Source: Rugosibacter sp.
GTDB taxonomy: Bacteria > Pseudomonadota > Gammaproteobacteria > Burkholderiales > Rhodocyclaceae
Direction of reading: 5' to 3'
DNA: 64,000 bases
NCBI GenBank assembly: GCA_004322535.1
Contig: SCUZ01000087.1
Span: 1 to 64,000, forward strand
Shown in pieces: positions 1 through 9,430 of this stretch. The translations under genes were made by a program, and so were the position numbers. Positions within the stretch are counted from its first letter, which is position 1; the number at the start of each line of letters is the position of its first letter. The notes beneath the pieces are model-generated. The model searched no databases. It was not told the origin of the DNA and saw only the letters and a list, made by a program, of their open reading frames with translations.

Positions 1-70
1 GACGCTTGGGGTGCATGCCATCACGCAAGGTCATGTCATGCACAATGATTTTTTTGCCTTTTAGATCCAT
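1..70 (-). CDS. dmpG: 4-hydroxy-2-oxovalerate aldolase, N-terminal fragment
   Basis: Only the first 23 codons are inside the window; the gene continues beyond base 1. The start reads [20 protein letters not shown], the conserved N-terminus of the HMGL-like aldolases (DmpG/XylK/MhpE), with the TLRDG metal-binding motif. The enzyme splits 4-hydroxy-2-oxovalerate into pyruvate and acetaldehyde and channels acetaldehyde to the acylating dehydrogenase encoded just upstream. An AAGGAG-type ribosome binding site precedes the ATG and overlaps the end of the dehydrogenase gene, so the two are co-transcribed. Confidence 0.9.
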   Translation of the reverse strand, partial: MDLKGKKIIVHDMTLRDGMHPKR

Positions 71-81
71 GAGAGTTCTCC

Positions 82-1005
82 TTAGGCCGCCAAAGGTGCG
101 GCAACGGGTTCAAGAACAAGATTGCCGGCGATAATTTCTTCGGCAAACATTTCAGCAGTACGTGCAGCCGCAGCAGTCATGATGTCCAGATTGCCAGCAT
201 ACTTGGGCAGATAATCACCCAGGCCTTCCACTTCCATGTAAATCGAGACACGGTTACCATCAAAAATCGGGCCATTGACCAGCCGGTAACCTGGCACATA
301 CTTTTGCACTTCCTTGATCATGGCATGAATCGAGGCCGTGATTTTTGCCTGGTCTGGGTCGGTTTCGGTCAAGCAATGCACGGTGTCACGCATGATGAGC
401 GGCGGCTCAGCCGGATTGATAATGATGATGGCTTTACCCTGTTTAGCGCCACCAACTTTTTCAATGCCGCCTGCTGTAGTGCGAGTAAATTCATCAATAT
501 TCTTGCGTGTGCCGGGACCAGCCGATTTGGATGACACCGTCGCCACAATTTCTCCGTACTTCACCGGCTGCACGCGGGAAACAGCTGCCACTAGCGGAAT
601 CGTTGCCTGGCCACCACAGGTCACCATGTTCACATTCATTTCACGCTTGCCCAAGTGCTCTTTGAGATTCACTGGAGGAACGCAAAAGGGGCCGATGGCA
701 GCTGGTGTCAAATCGATCATCATGACACCCAGCGCATTCAGTTTGCGGCTGTTTTCTGCATGCACATAAGCACTGGTCGCATCAAAAGCAATTTGAATGT
801 TATCTGCCTTGACGTGGGGCAACAGGCCATCGACGCCATCGGCGGTAACTTTCATGCCCATTTCAGCCGCACGCTTCAAGCCATCGGAGGTCGGATCAAT
901 GCCGACCATCCATACCGGCTCCAGCACAGGGCTGCGCTTGAGTTTATAAAGCAGATCGGTGCCGATATTGCCGGGGCCGATTAATGCACAGCGGATTTTT
1001 TTCAT
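82..1005 (-). CDS. dmpF: Acetaldehyde dehydrogenase (acylating)
   Basis: Converts acetaldehyde, NAD+ and CoA to acetyl-CoA, the last step of the meta-cleavage pathway, in a heterotetramer with the aldolase encoded next. The 307-residue length is usual for DmpF/MhpF/XylQ. Visible features are the Rossmann motif GPGNIGTDL near residues 10-18 and the catalytic cysteine C130 in [10 protein letters not shown]. The ATG has a strong AAGGAG site a few bases upstream. It is the fourth gene of a minus-strand operon for dehydrogenase, hydratase, SDR, this enzyme and aldolase. Family and role are secure; the symbol follows the Pseudomonas dmp naming. Confidence 0.95.
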   Translation of the reverse strand: MKKIRCALIGPGNIGTDLLYKLKRSPVLEPVWMVGIDPTSDGLKRAAEMGMKVTADGVDGLLPHVKADNIQIAFDATSAYVHAENSRKLNALGVMMIDLTPAAIGPFCVPPVNLKEHLGKREMNVNMVTCGGQATIPLVAAVSRVQPVKYGEIVATVSSKSAGPGTRKNIDEFTRTTAGGIEKVGGAKQGKAIIIINPAEPPLIMRDTVHCLTETDPDQAKITASIHAMIKEVQKYVPGYRLVNGPIFDGNRVSIYMEVEGLGDYLPKYAGNLDIMTAAAARTAEMFAEEIIAGNLVLEPVAAPLAA

Positions 1006-1052
1006 GTCGGTAACTCCTTAAAAATTAAATAGTAATGCAGACAAAGATCAGG

Positions 1053-1847
1053 TTAGACCAGACTACGAACAATGCCTCCTTCGGCGTGGATCGCTGCACC
1101 ATTAGTCGCCGCAGAGAGCGGGCTGCACAGATAGGCGACCGTACTGGCAATTTCTGCAGGCTCAATCAGGCGTTTGAGTATGGATGTCGGTCGGGCAGAA
1201 GCAAACAATTGTTTCTCTATATCGGCAAAGCTGATTTTTTGCTGTTTTGCCAGATTGTCGAAATACTCGCCCACGCCTTCCGTGCGCGTCGGCCCGGGTA
1301 ACACGGCGTTAACCGTAACACGCGTGCCAACACAGGTTTCAGCCAAACCACGAGATACAGATAGCTGTGCCGATTTTGTCATGCCGTAATGCACCATCTC
1401 GGCGGGCGGACACACACCCGATTCGCTGGAAATAAAAATGATACGCCCCCAATCGCGGGTTTTCATTTGCGGCAAATAATGACGCGCCAAGCGCACGCCG
1501 CTCATGACATTCACCTCGAAAAACCGAAACCATTCGCTATCATCAATTGCTTCAAATGGCACCGAAGCAAAAATGCCAAGGTTATTGACCAGAATATCTA
1601 CCTCAGGGCAGGCTGCCAGCAATTGCGCTGCCCCCGTAGCAGTCGATAAGTCCGCCGCAATGCCGCTCGCTTTGGCGTGTGGGCAAGCGCCCTGCAATCG
1701 CGCCAATGCGTCATCTACTCGCGCCTGCGTGCGCCCATTAAGAACAACGTGCGCGCCTTCGGCCGCTAACGCACTGGCAATGGCAAAGCCAATGCCGGCC
1801 GTAGAGCCGGTAACCAGTGCGCGCTTGGCATTAAGTTGCAAATCCAC
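1053..1847 (-). CDS. Short-chain dehydrogenase/reductase in meta-cleavage operon
   Basis: Classical SDR of 264 residues. It shows the NAD(P)-binding motif TGSTAGIG (13-20), NNLG (88-91), a serine pair at 140-141 and the YGMTK catalytic pair Y154/K158. It starts with GTG and has no strong ribosome binding site. It lies between the hydratase and the acetaldehyde dehydrogenase, a position where canonical dmp/xyl operons have no SDR. A role in oxidising or reducing a hydroxylated or carbonyl intermediate of the aromatic substrate is an inference from position; the substrate cannot be read from sequence. Confidence 0.85.
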   Translation of the reverse strand: MDLQLNAKRALVTGSTAGIGFAIASALAAEGAHVVLNGRTQARVDDALARLQGACPHAKASGIAADLSTATGAAQLLAACPEVDILVNNLGIFASVPFEAIDDSEWFRFFEVNVMSGVRLARHYLPQMKTRDWGRIIFISSESGVCPPAEMVHYGMTKSAQLSVSRGLAETCVGTRVTVNAVLPGPTRTEGVGEYFDNLAKQQKISFADIEKQLFASARPTSILKRLIEPAEIASTVAYLCSPLSAATNGAAIHAEGGIVRSLV

Positions 1848-1887
1848 CGTGGGCTCGATTAAAGGAAATTAAAAAAATAAACGACAG

Positions 1888-2670
1888 TTAAACAAAGCGC
1901 ACCGAACAACTGCCAATACCACCAATCGTGACACGGAAATTATCGCCCGCAGCAATAGGGAACATTGCAGCCAGCGAGCCAGACAACACGATCTCGCCTG
2001 CTTTGAGCGGGATACCTAATGCACCCAGCGTATTGGCTAGCCAGGCAATGGCATTCACGGGTGACGCCATGGTCGCAGCGCCCGAACCAGTACCGACAAT
2101 CTCACCATTTCGCTCAACCAGCATACCGCAGGTCATCAAATCAACCTTGCGCACATCCACTAACTGGTCACCCAGCACCATGACACCGCACGATGCGTTA
2201 TCCGCTACAGTGTCCTGAACCTTGATTTTCCAGTCACGAATACGTGAATCGACAATCTCGAAGCAGGCAATCACGCCTTCTGTGGCGGCCAGAACATCGG
2301 CACCCGTGACGCCCGGGCCCATCAGGTCTTTTTTCATGACAAAGGCAATTTCGCCTTCTGCTTTAGGCTGAATCAGTGATTTGTACTCGATGGCTTCGCC
2401 TTCGTTGTAAATCATGTCATCAAGCAAAATACCAAAGTCAGGCTGATTCACGCCCAGCATGTTCATGACGACACGGCTGGTGACGCCAATTTTCTTGCCG
2501 ACAACCCGCGCGCCTTTTTCTATCCGACGCCCCACCAAACGGCTCTGAATCTGATAACCATCGTTGATAGTAATATCCGCGTAGCGACTGGTCAGAGGAT
2601 CAATCACTTGTCCCGTGATCAGTGATTGATAAAGTTCATCGCCTAACAGCTGGATAGTTTGCTTGTCCAT
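1888..2670 (-). CDS. dmpE: 2-oxopent-4-enoate hydratase
   Basis: Adds water to 2-hydroxypenta-2,4-dienoate to give 4-hydroxy-2-oxovalerate. The protein (260 residues) matches the DmpE/XylJ/MhpD group in segments such as GKKIGVTS, QPDFG, PKAEGEIAF and DWKIKVQDTVADNAS. The related 4-oxalocrotonate decarboxylase (DmpH) shares the fold, but the N-terminus (MDKQ...LGDELYQ) and neighbours favour the hydratase. I place the start at the second of two nearby ATGs because AAGGA is about 5 bases upstream of it; that site overlaps the TAA of the preceding gene, so the two are probably translationally coupled. Confidence 0.9.
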   Translation of the reverse strand: MDKQTIQLLGDELYQSLITGQVIDPLTSRYADITINDGYQIQSRLVGRRIEKGARVVGKKIGVTSRVVMNMLGVNQPDFGILLDDMIYNEGEAIEYKSLIQPKAEGEIAFVMKKDLMGPGVTGADVLAATEGVIACFEIVDSRIRDWKIKVQDTVADNASCGVMVLGDQLVDVRKVDLMTCGMLVERNGEIVGTGSGAATMASPVNAIAWLANTLGALGIPLKAGEIVLSGSLAAMFPIAAGDNFRVTIGGIGSCSVRFV

Positions 2671-2678
2671 AGTCATCC

Positions 2679-4133
2679 TTAAAGTTTGATGCAGATATTT
2701 TTAAGTTCCGTGTAAAACTCAAGCGAATGCACGCCGCCCTCGCGACCAATACCGGATTGCTTTGCCCCGCCAAATGGCGTGCGCAAATCACGCAGGAACC
2801 AGCTATTTACCCAGGCAATACCGACCTCCATTTTAGCCGCTACGCGGTGCGCGCGCGAGATATTCTGCGTCCAGATTGCGGTTGCCAGGCCATACTCATT
2901 ATCGTTGGCGCGCGACAACACTTCTTCTTCGCTATCAAAGGGCGCAATGTGGCAACAGGGGCCAAACACTTCTTCTTTCACGACAGACGCTGTTTCCGGC
3001 AAACCGGTCCAAATGGTCGGCTGCACCCAGCAACCATTCGCCAACTCACCCCGCATATCAGGCACGCCACCGCCAGTGACAATGGTTGCACCTTCTGCTT
3101 CGGCTTTAGCGTAATACGACAAGACTTTTTCCTGATGCTCTTTGCTGATCAACGGCCCCATATTGGCGGTCTCATCGTCAGGCACCCCTAGTTTCAGGTC
3201 CTCGGCACCCTTTTTCATCGCAGCAACAAATTTCTCGAATATTGGCCGCTCGACATACACTCGCTCGGTGCCTAAACACACTTGGCCACAGTTGGCAAAA
3301 GCTGAACGCATCGTGCCTTCAATGGCCGCATCAAAATCGCAATCAGCAAACACAATGGCCGCATTTTTGCCGCCCATTTCCAAGGATACAGGGCGTGCGC
3401 CTGTCGCTGCCGCTTTCATGATGACTTCGCCAGTGCGCGTCTCACCGGTAAAGGTGATGGCATTAACACCCGGATGGCCGGTAAGGAAAGCTCCAGCGGA
3501 ATTGGGGCCGAACCCGTTCACCACGTTATAAACGCCTTTGGGCATGCCCACCTTGTTCATCACTTCGCCCAGCAACAATGCCGTTTGCGGTGTTTCTTCA
3601 GAGGGCTTGACCACTACCGTATTACCGCACGCCAACGCAGGGCCTACTTTCCATGTCATCAGCAACAAGGGAAGATTCCACGGACACACTACACCCACGA
3701 CGCCAACAGGGGCGCGATAACCATAATTGATCGCGCCCTTGCCATCTGGCGTGGCAGTTTCGAAAAACTCGGTAGGAACGTTTTTCACCACATCGGCAAA
3801 CACCTTGAAATTGGCTGCGCCGCGCGGAATATCAATATGTCGGGCAAGGCTGCGTGGCTTACCCGTATCAGCACATTCAGCCGCCAGGAAGTCCTCAAAG
3901 CGCGCATTGATCTCGTTAGCCACTGCGTACAACAATTCAACGCGATCCACCACTGCCATCTGGCCCCATGGGCCGTTGAGCGCTGCGCGCGCGGCCTTGA
4001 CCGCGGCATCCACTTCGACCTGGCCTGCTTCTGCGACCTGCGCGATCACTGTGTTATCCAGCGGGGAGCGCTTCTCAAACCATTTTTCGGTAGCGACAAA
4101 TTCGCCATTGATAAAGTTTTTTATCTGCTTCAC
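2679..4133 (-). CDS. dmpC: 2-hydroxymuconic semialdehyde dehydrogenase
   Basis: NAD-dependent aldehyde dehydrogenase of 484 residues that oxidises the ring-fission product 2-hydroxymuconic semialdehyde to 4-oxalocrotonate. Motifs include PWNLPLLL (151-158), the general base E252 in LEMGGKN, the nucleophile C286 in NCGQVC, and EEVFGPCCHI near the C-terminus. The start is GTG with AAGGAT seven bases upstream. It is the first gene of the five-gene minus-strand operon. No ring-cleavage dioxygenase lies in the window, so the upstream part of the pathway must be elsewhere. Close relatives with other substrates exist (aminomuconate dehydrogenase), but the hydratase and aldolase context supports DmpC/XylG. 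Confidence 0.88.
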   Translation of the reverse strand: MKQIKNFINGEFVATEKWFEKRSPLDNTVIAQVAEAGQVEVDAAVKAARAALNGPWGQMAVVDRVELLYAVANEINARFEDFLAAECADTGKPRSLARHIDIPRGAANFKVFADVVKNVPTEFFETATPDGKGAINYGYRAPVGVVGVVCPWNLPLLLMTWKVGPALACGNTVVVKPSEETPQTALLLGEVMNKVGMPKGVYNVVNGFGPNSAGAFLTGHPGVNAITFTGETRTGEVIMKAAATGARPVSLEMGGKNAAIVFADCDFDAAIEGTMRSAFANCGQVCLGTERVYVERPIFEKFVAAMKKGAEDLKLGVPDDETANMGPLISKEHQEKVLSYYAKAEAEGATIVTGGGVPDMRGELANGCWVQPTIWTGLPETASVVKEEVFGPCCHIAPFDSEEEVLSRANDNEYGLATAIWTQNISRAHRVAAKMEVGIAWVNSWFLRDLRTPFGGAKQSGIGREGGVHSLEFYTELKNICIKL

Positions 4134-4368
4134 AGTTAATCCTTTTCGCCACTCTATGAATAAATTTCAGTCATGCCTCGGCAAAGCGATGGTGAAAAAT
4201 AACGTGCATTACACACAAGCAAAACCACAGTTAATTTGTTTTTTCATCCCGGAAACTCATCATGTGTTGCCTGGAACTTTCCAGTATAAACCCTCATTAT
4301 GGTCCACGTGAACCCTTGCACCAGTATGGGCATACAGGCAAATCTATGCCTGCAGACAAACCACGGTG

Positions 4369-4965
4369 TCAGAACGATGAACCGGGCTGACTGAGGAACT
4401 TAAGCTCTTCCGGCGTCGAAAGACGCCCGAGGATGGCGTTGCGATGCGGAAAACGACCGAACCGCGCGATAACATTCCGGTGCTTAATGGCATAATCAAG
4501 CGCGCCATCGAACGCAGCGTCCGTTAGCGTTTGCGCATCAGCTCGCAGATGAGTGAAGAGTTCAACAGCGCGCTCCTGATCTACCAGCAATTCGCTGTGC
4601 TCAAAAGGTAAATAGACAAACCAGCGCATGAAAGGCGGCAAGGTCAGATCACGGCCTTGGTTAACCAGCCCATTGGCCAGCGCCAGCGCTTGCGCATCTC
4701 CCGCAAATGCGCGCGGCGTATTGCGGAAAATGTTGCGCGTGAATTGGTCGAGCAACAAGATATGGGCGAGGTGCTCTTCCGGGTCATCCGCCAAAGGCAG
4801 CTGCCCATTCAGTGCCGCTTCAACCTCCGCGGCAAACCGAGTACGGATCACTGCGTCAAAAGCATCATCCTTGCCGAACCATTCGGCACGGAAGTGACTA
4901 TGGCCGTGGTCACTCGTCGGCAAAAACCAGAAACCAAGAACTGCCTGCGCGGTAACTGAAACCAC
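4369..4965 (-). CDS. DUF924 family protein
   Basis: 198 residues of the DUF924 family, which has no established function. Recognisable family segments are VLGFWF at the start, EWFGKD, HILLLDQFTRNIFRNTPRAF, FMRWFVYLPFEHSE and the C-terminal HRNAILGR. It is mostly helical, cytoplasmic and has no signal peptide. The start is GTG, overlapping the TAG of topB by one base (TAGTG), so translation is probably coupled to topB. It ends 235 bases before the meta-cleavage operon. That gap holds only a weak hairpin with arms 4335-4340 and 4347-4352 and no clear promoter. Confidence 0.85.
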   Translation of the reverse strand: MVSVTAQAVLGFWFLPTSDHGHSHFRAEWFGKDDAFDAVIRTRFAAEVEAALNGQLPLADDPEEHLAHILLLDQFTRNIFRNTPRAFAGDAQALALANGLVNQGRDLTLPPFMRWFVYLPFEHSELLVDQERAVELFTHLRADAQTLTDAAFDGALDYAIKHRNVIARFGRFPHRNAILGRLSTPEELKFLSQPGSSF

Positions 4966-7646
4966 TATGCCTTTTTGGCAACCCGCCTAGCCACCGGAAC
5001 TTTTTTCGCAGCACTAACTTTGGCCTTCGCTTTAACCAGCTTTGCCGCCGCCTCGTCATCCGCTACGGCGAGGAGAGCGTTTTTTGCTCGACCGCCTTGT
5101 AGCGCAGCGGCTTTGTCAGCGCCGACTTCTTCAGTAGCCGCCTCCATTGGCTTTGCAGCAGCTTTTGTCGCCGGTTTTGCTCCCGCTTTTGCTACGCGCG
5201 GTTCAAACTCGAAACTCACCTTGCCGGTGGCCGCATCGCGCGTCAAAAAGGCGGAGAACTTGCGCCGCGTCTTGTTGGAAATAAATCCCCTGAGCAAGCT
5301 GGTCTTGCCGGTTTCCAGCAACTTCTGCATTTCTTCGCGCGAAATTTCCTGTTGCAGAATCACCTTGCCGGAACGAAAATCGCAACTTTTTTCTGCACCC
5401 ACGGCTTTTTCGCAGACATACATCATGCCGTGCTCAAACACGCGTGCCGCGCATTTCGGGCAAGCGCCCAGAGGCTCCTGGCCGGAGAAATCGACAGGTT
5501 CGTTGGCATCCGCATCCGACTGGCCGAAATCGAATTCAGGCGTGTGGTCTTCCTTGAGCTTGATTATTGCCGCAAAAGCCCGCCCCATCTTGCTGCGAAA
5601 GCCTTGCAGTGGGCCGATGACGCGTTTTTCCAATAGCTCGTCCATTTCTTCCGGTTCCCACTGGCGGCTGGCGACAACTTTCCACAGACTGTAATCGCAT
5701 GACTTGCACTGGAATTTCTTGTAGTTCTCCTGAATCACGCCGCCGCATCTGGGGCAGGGTGTTTTCAGCGTCGAGAACGCGGCATTTGGCAGTTCGCCGG
5801 TCTTGATGCGCTCGACCATGGTACGTGTCCTGTCCATGATCTGATTCATGAACTCGTCACGCTTTAAGCGCCCGTGTTCCATTTCCTTCAGCTTGTACTC
5901 CCATTCGCCGGTCAGTTCAGGCAGGCGAATGTCATCCACGCCAAGATTTTCCAGCGCGAATAATAACGAAGTGGCCTTAGCTGTTGGCTGCAATTCACGG
6001 CCGTTGCGGTGGATATATTCCTCGGCAATCAAGCCTTCGATCGTCGCCGCACGCGTGGCCGGTGTGCCCAGACCGCGCTCGGCCATGGCTTCGCGCAGTT
6101 CTTCGTCTTCGATCAGCTTGCCAGCGCCTTCCATCGCCGTGAGCAGCGTGGCTTCTGAAAAACGCGGTGGCGGCTGGGTGGTTTTGGCCTTGACTTCCAC
6201 ATCCTTGGCCCACACGCGCTCATTCTTTTCCAGCGGCGGCAGGTTTGGATTCTCGTCATCCTCCTGCGACTCTCTGCCATACACGGCAAGCCAGCCCGGC
6301 GTTACCAACACTTTGCCGTCGGTCTTGAAAGCCTCGTTTTCAACACGCGTGATGCGCGTGGTGATGTTGTATTCCGCAGCCGGATAAAAAATACCGAGGA
6401 AACGTTTGGTCACCAGATCGTAAATTTTCTGCTCGGGTTCCGACAGCGTTTTCGGCATGATGCCAGTAGGAATAATGGCAAAGTGATCGGATACTTTCGC
6501 ATTGTTGAAAATACGCTTGTTTGGATGCACCCAGCCACTCTTCAAGATTGTCGCGGCAAAAGGCGCGTAGGCTGTTTCGCGCATCGAACCCAACGTTTCT
6601 TTAACGGTGTTCAAATAATCTTCCGGCAGATGGCGGCTGTCGGTTCGCGGGTAAGTCAGCGCCTTGTGTTTTTCGTACAACGCTTGCGCCAGGCCCAAGG
6701 TGTTTTTTGCCGAGATACCAAACCGGCTGTTGGCTTCCCTCTGCAGCGAGGTTAAATCGTAAAGCATCGGGCAGGCTTCGGTCTTGGGTTTGCTTTCGTC
6801 CTCAACCATGCCATGCTGACCCAGGCATTTGGTACGAATAGCATCAGCACGCGACTGTTCCCACAAACGCTCGGCACGGGCGTGTTCATCGTCTTCTTTC
6901 TTGAATTTCTCATCGATCCAGCGGCCGCGATAAACGCCGGCCACACATTGAAATTCCGCTTCCACCTCCCAGTAGTCGCGTGAAATAAAACTTTTAATGC
7001 GGCGCTCGCGCTCGACCATGATGGCCAGAGTGGGCGTTTGCACACGACCCACGGGGGTCTTGTAAAAGCCGCCTTCTTTCGAGTTGAAAGCCGTCATGGC
7101 ACGCGTGCCATTGATGCCGATGAGCCAATCGGCTTCCGAGCGGCAGCGCGCCGCATCGGCCAGCGGTTGCATTTCTGCTGCCGTGCGCAGATGCGCAAAA
7201 CCATCGCGGATAGCGTTGGCGGTCATGGATTGCAGCCACAAGCGGCGCATGGGCTTTTGTTTTTCGCCTAGCGCATGTTGCGCAACGTAACGAAAAATCA
7301 ATTCGCCTTCACGCCCGGCGTCACACGCATTGACCAACCCCGTGACATCCTTGCGCTTGATCAGGCGCGTCAGCAGCTTTAACCGTTCCTGTGTGCGCTC
7401 AATCGGATTCAATGCAAAGTGGGGTGGAATCGCCGGCAAATGCGCAAAACTCCATTTGCCGCGCTTGACTTCATATTCTTCCGGCACCACCAGTTCCAGC
7501 AAGTGGCCGATGGCAGACGAGAGCACATAATTTTCGCTCTCGAAATAGTCCCCTGTCCGCTCGAATTTTTCTCCCATGCCAGCCAATGCCTTGGCGATGT
7601 CCTGGGCGACGGAAGGTTTTTCGGCGATGATGAGTTGCTTGGTCAT
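4965..7646 (-). CDS. topB: DNA topoisomerase III
   Basis: Type IA topoisomerase of 893 residues that decatenates and relaxes negatively supercoiled DNA by single-strand passage. The TOPRIM part has E9 in IIAEKPSVA and the acidic motif DAGREGE (109-115). The active-site tyrosine is Y332 in LTYPRTDS. After residue about 600 come two cysteine-containing TopoIII C-terminal modules (CPRCGG...CKSC and CPKCAARVFEHG). A lysine/alanine-rich tail of about 70 residues follows and probably binds DNA. A copy of the 26-bp repeat core lies in this tail. Betaproteobacteria commonly carry topB beside smg and dprA, as here. Confidence 0.95.
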   Translation of the reverse strand: MTKQLIIAEKPSVAQDIAKALAGMGEKFERTGDYFESENYVLSSAIGHLLELVVPEEYEVKRGKWSFAHLPAIPPHFALNPIERTQERLKLLTRLIKRKDVTGLVNACDAGREGELIFRYVAQHALGEKQKPMRRLWLQSMTANAIRDGFAHLRTAAEMQPLADAARCRSEADWLIGINGTRAMTAFNSKEGGFYKTPVGRVQTPTLAIMVERERRIKSFISRDYWEVEAEFQCVAGVYRGRWIDEKFKKEDDEHARAERLWEQSRADAIRTKCLGQHGMVEDESKPKTEACPMLYDLTSLQREANSRFGISAKNTLGLAQALYEKHKALTYPRTDSRHLPEDYLNTVKETLGSMRETAYAPFAATILKSGWVHPNKRIFNNAKVSDHFAIIPTGIMPKTLSEPEQKIYDLVTKRFLGIFYPAAEYNITTRITRVENEAFKTDGKVLVTPGWLAVYGRESQEDDENPNLPPLEKNERVWAKDVEVKAKTTQPPPRFSEATLLTAMEGAGKLIEDEELREAMAERGLGTPATRAATIEGLIAEEYIHRNGRELQPTAKATSLLFALENLGVDDIRLPELTGEWEYKLKEMEHGRLKRDEFMNQIMDRTRTMVERIKTGELPNAAFSTLKTPCPRCGGVIQENYKKFQCKSCDYSLWKVVASRQWEPEEMDELLEKRVIGPLQGFRSKMGRAFAAIIKLKEDHTPEFDFGQSDADANEPVDFSGQEPLGACPKCAARVFEHGMMYVCEKAVGAEKSCDFRSGKVILQQEISREEMQKLLETGKTSLLRGFISNKTRRKFSAFLTRDAATGKVSFEFEPRVAKAGAKPATKAAAKPMEAATEEVGADKAAALQGGRAKNALLAVADDEAAAKLVKAKAKVSAAKKVPVARRVAKKA
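5115..5132 (+). repeat. 26-bp dispersed motif, partial copy (topB)
   Basis: Right half only: GTCAGCGCCGACTTCTTC, one base off the consensus core. Read on the minus coding strand as EEVGADKA in the variable tail of TopB. Confidence 0.6.
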
Positions 7647-7749
7647 AGTGGGTAGATTAGGTAGGCAAGGCGCATCCGGCGCGGCGCATATTAATTTAAA
7701 TCAGGCGCAGCTCCATACATCACATCAAATGCGCATCAAGCAAGGGGTG

Positions 7750-8235
7750 TTAATTAAGCAGGATGCGGGTAACGTGCTCGCCAATGTCCAGATCGGCCTC
7801 ATCAACCTCTTCGGCCAGGAGCTCTTCCAGAATCAACGCATCGACTTCATGCCGGGTACGCCAAATCATGGCAAGCACAACAATCTTGAAGCGGTCCAGG
7901 CTGATTTCATCGTCCGGCAGGGCCAAAGCACGCTCAATAATAGATTCACGCAGCGGCGCATCAATCGCGGCACATTGCTCAAGAAAGCTGATAAACCCAC
8001 GGCATTCGACCGACAAGCGGTCTTGCTCTTCCTCGTCATAAATGCGGATCGAGCCAGCAGCAGGCAGGTCGCAAGACGTCTGATGTCCCACCGCCAAACC
8101 ATCCATCCAGGACAGCGCCGCGCTGATGTCATCGGTCTCAAAGCCCGCCGCCGAGAGCTTTTTCGCCAACACGCCCGCCGGAGGGCAGGTGTCGGGAAGA
8201 TAGTTTTCAAAAAGGTAAACAAGAATTTCCATCAT
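7750..8235 (-). CDS. smg: Smg family protein (DUF494)
   Basis: 161-residue acidic protein of the Smg/DUF494 family, widely found next to dprA in proteobacteria; its molecular function is not established. The start MMEILVYLFENY and the segments VGHQ, RIYDEEEQDRLSVECRGFISFLEQ and MIWRTRHEVDALILEELL are typical. The open frame extends 27 codons upstream into dprA. I prefer the ATG-ATG pair at 8235 because it gives the family length and leaves 4 bases after the dprA stop. Translational coupling to dprA is likely. Confidence 0.92.
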   Translation of the reverse strand: MMEILVYLFENYLPDTCPPAGVLAKKLSAAGFETDDISAALSWMDGLAVGHQTSCDLPAAGSIRIYDEEEQDRLSVECRGFISFLEQCAAIDAPLRESIIERALALPDDEISLDRFKIVVLAMIWRTRHEVDALILEELLAEEVDEADLDIGEHVTRILLN

Positions 8236-8239
8236 GGTG

Positions 8240-9376
8240 TCAATCCAATCGCTGATAGAGGCCGCCGGGTAGCTGCGCAACACGTCCGGCAAGTTCCAAT
8301 GGTAGCAGGATGGCAAGAAGTGCCCCCGGCGTCAAGTCACTTCGCGTTGCCAAGGTGTCCAGATTACATGGGGTGCGCCCCAATAAGGCTAGCACTTGCT
8401 CTTCATTTGTACTGTTTTCCAGCGCCGTGTCATCAGTGCCGACTTTTTCAAATTGTGCAAATTTTTCAATAGGGGTGCGGCTCCAGCGCAATTCTTCCAG
8501 AATATCCTGAGCCGATTCAACCAGTTTCGCGCCTTGACGAATCAGTTGATGACACCCTCGTGCAAGGGGCGAGTGGATCGAACCCGGAATGGCAAACACG
8601 TCACGTCCCGCTTCTGCTGCCAGACGTGCAGTAATGAGCGAGCCGCTTTTAGGCGCGGCTTCAACCACCAGACAGCCCAAGCCCAAGCTAGCGATCAACC
8701 GATTACGGCGCGGGAAATTGGCTGCCAGCGCAGGCGTGCCCAACGCAAATTCACTCAATATCACGCCATTGGCCACGATTTCGCGGGCTAGCGCTTCATT
8801 GCGTGCCGGATACAGGCGATCAGCCCCCGTGCCGATGATTGCCACCGTTCCGGCCGAGGTCATTAAGCCACCCCGATGCGCGGCAGCGTCTATCCCTAAC
8901 GCCAGCCCGCTCACTACCGTCAGCCCGGCCTGGCCTAAGGCTGCGGCAAACGCGCTGGCATCACGCTCGCCTTGCGCGGTGGCATTGCGGCTGCCGACTA
9001 TCGCAAACATCGGCTGTGCAAGCAGATCCACGCGCCCGCGGGCGTACAACATCAACGGCGGGTCATCCGCCGTTAATAAACCGGGCGGATATTCCGCATC
9101 GGCCAAAGTGAGCAGATGATTGCCTGGCTGCTCAGCCCATACCAACGCGGCGTCAATCGCCTTGGACAACTCAGGCCCGAGGCTTAGCAAGCGCTCGGCT
9201 ACCGCAGACCCGACCACGGCGGCAAGTGAAGCATAGCTGGCCGCGAAAATCGCTTCCGGCAAACCAAACGCTTTGAGCAAATTGCGCCGCGCGCCATTGC
9301 CTACCCCCGGCACATGCGTTAAGCGCAACCAATCAGCCAGCGCATCACCCTGGCTGATTGGTTGCGCTTCATTCAT
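8240..9376 (-). CDS. dprA: DNA processing protein DprA
   Basis: DprA binds incoming single-stranded DNA during natural transformation and loads RecA. The 378-residue protein has an N-terminal helical region (HVPGVGNGARRNLL), a Rossmann-like DprA domain with VGSRNAT, SGLALGIDAAAHRGGL, GTGADRLYP and FPRRNRLIASL, and a C-terminal winged-helix domain. An in-frame GTG four codons upstream (9388) is the alternative start; neither has a clear ribosome binding site. The linker before the winged helix carries a full copy of the 26-bp repeat (peptide FEKVGTDDTA). Presence of dprA makes competence possible but does not prove it. Confidence 0.95.
   Translation of the reverse strand: MNEAQPISQGDALADWLRLTHVPGVGNGARRNLLKAFGLPEAIFAASYASLAAVVGSAVAERLLSLGPELSKAIDAALVWAEQPGNHLLTLADAEYPPGLLTADDPPLMLYARGRVDLLAQPMFAIVGSRNATAQGERDASAFAAALGQAGLTVVSGLALGIDAAAHRGGLMTSAGTVAIIGTGADRLYPARNEALAREIVANGVILSEFALGTPALAANFPRRNRLIASLGLGCLVVEAAPKSGSLITARLAAEAGRDVFAIPGSIHSPLARGCHQLIRQGAKLVESAQDILEELRWSRTPIEKFAQFEKVGTDDTALENSTNEEQVLALLGRTPCNLDTLATRSDLTPGALLAILLPLELAGRVAQLPGGLYQRLD
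8423..8448 (+). repeat. 26-bp dispersed motif (dprA)
   Basis: CGCCGTGTCATC then AGTGCCGACTTTTT; encodes EKVGTDDTA on the minus strand in the DprA linker. Confidence 0.75.
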
Positions 9377-9430
9377 CAGGCTGCCCACAGAAAATAGGTG
9401 TGATATTCAGTGCTTCGGGAACTCGGCCAA

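Noticed and set aside
1360-1380. AGCTGTGCCGATTTTGTC in the SDR gene, similar to the motif core
   Set aside because: Two or more mismatches in the core and it encodes the conserved TKSAQL segment after the SDR active site.
4335-4352. Hairpin CAGGCA/TGCCTG after the DUF924 gene
   Set aside because: Six-base arms and no T-run; too weak to call a terminator.
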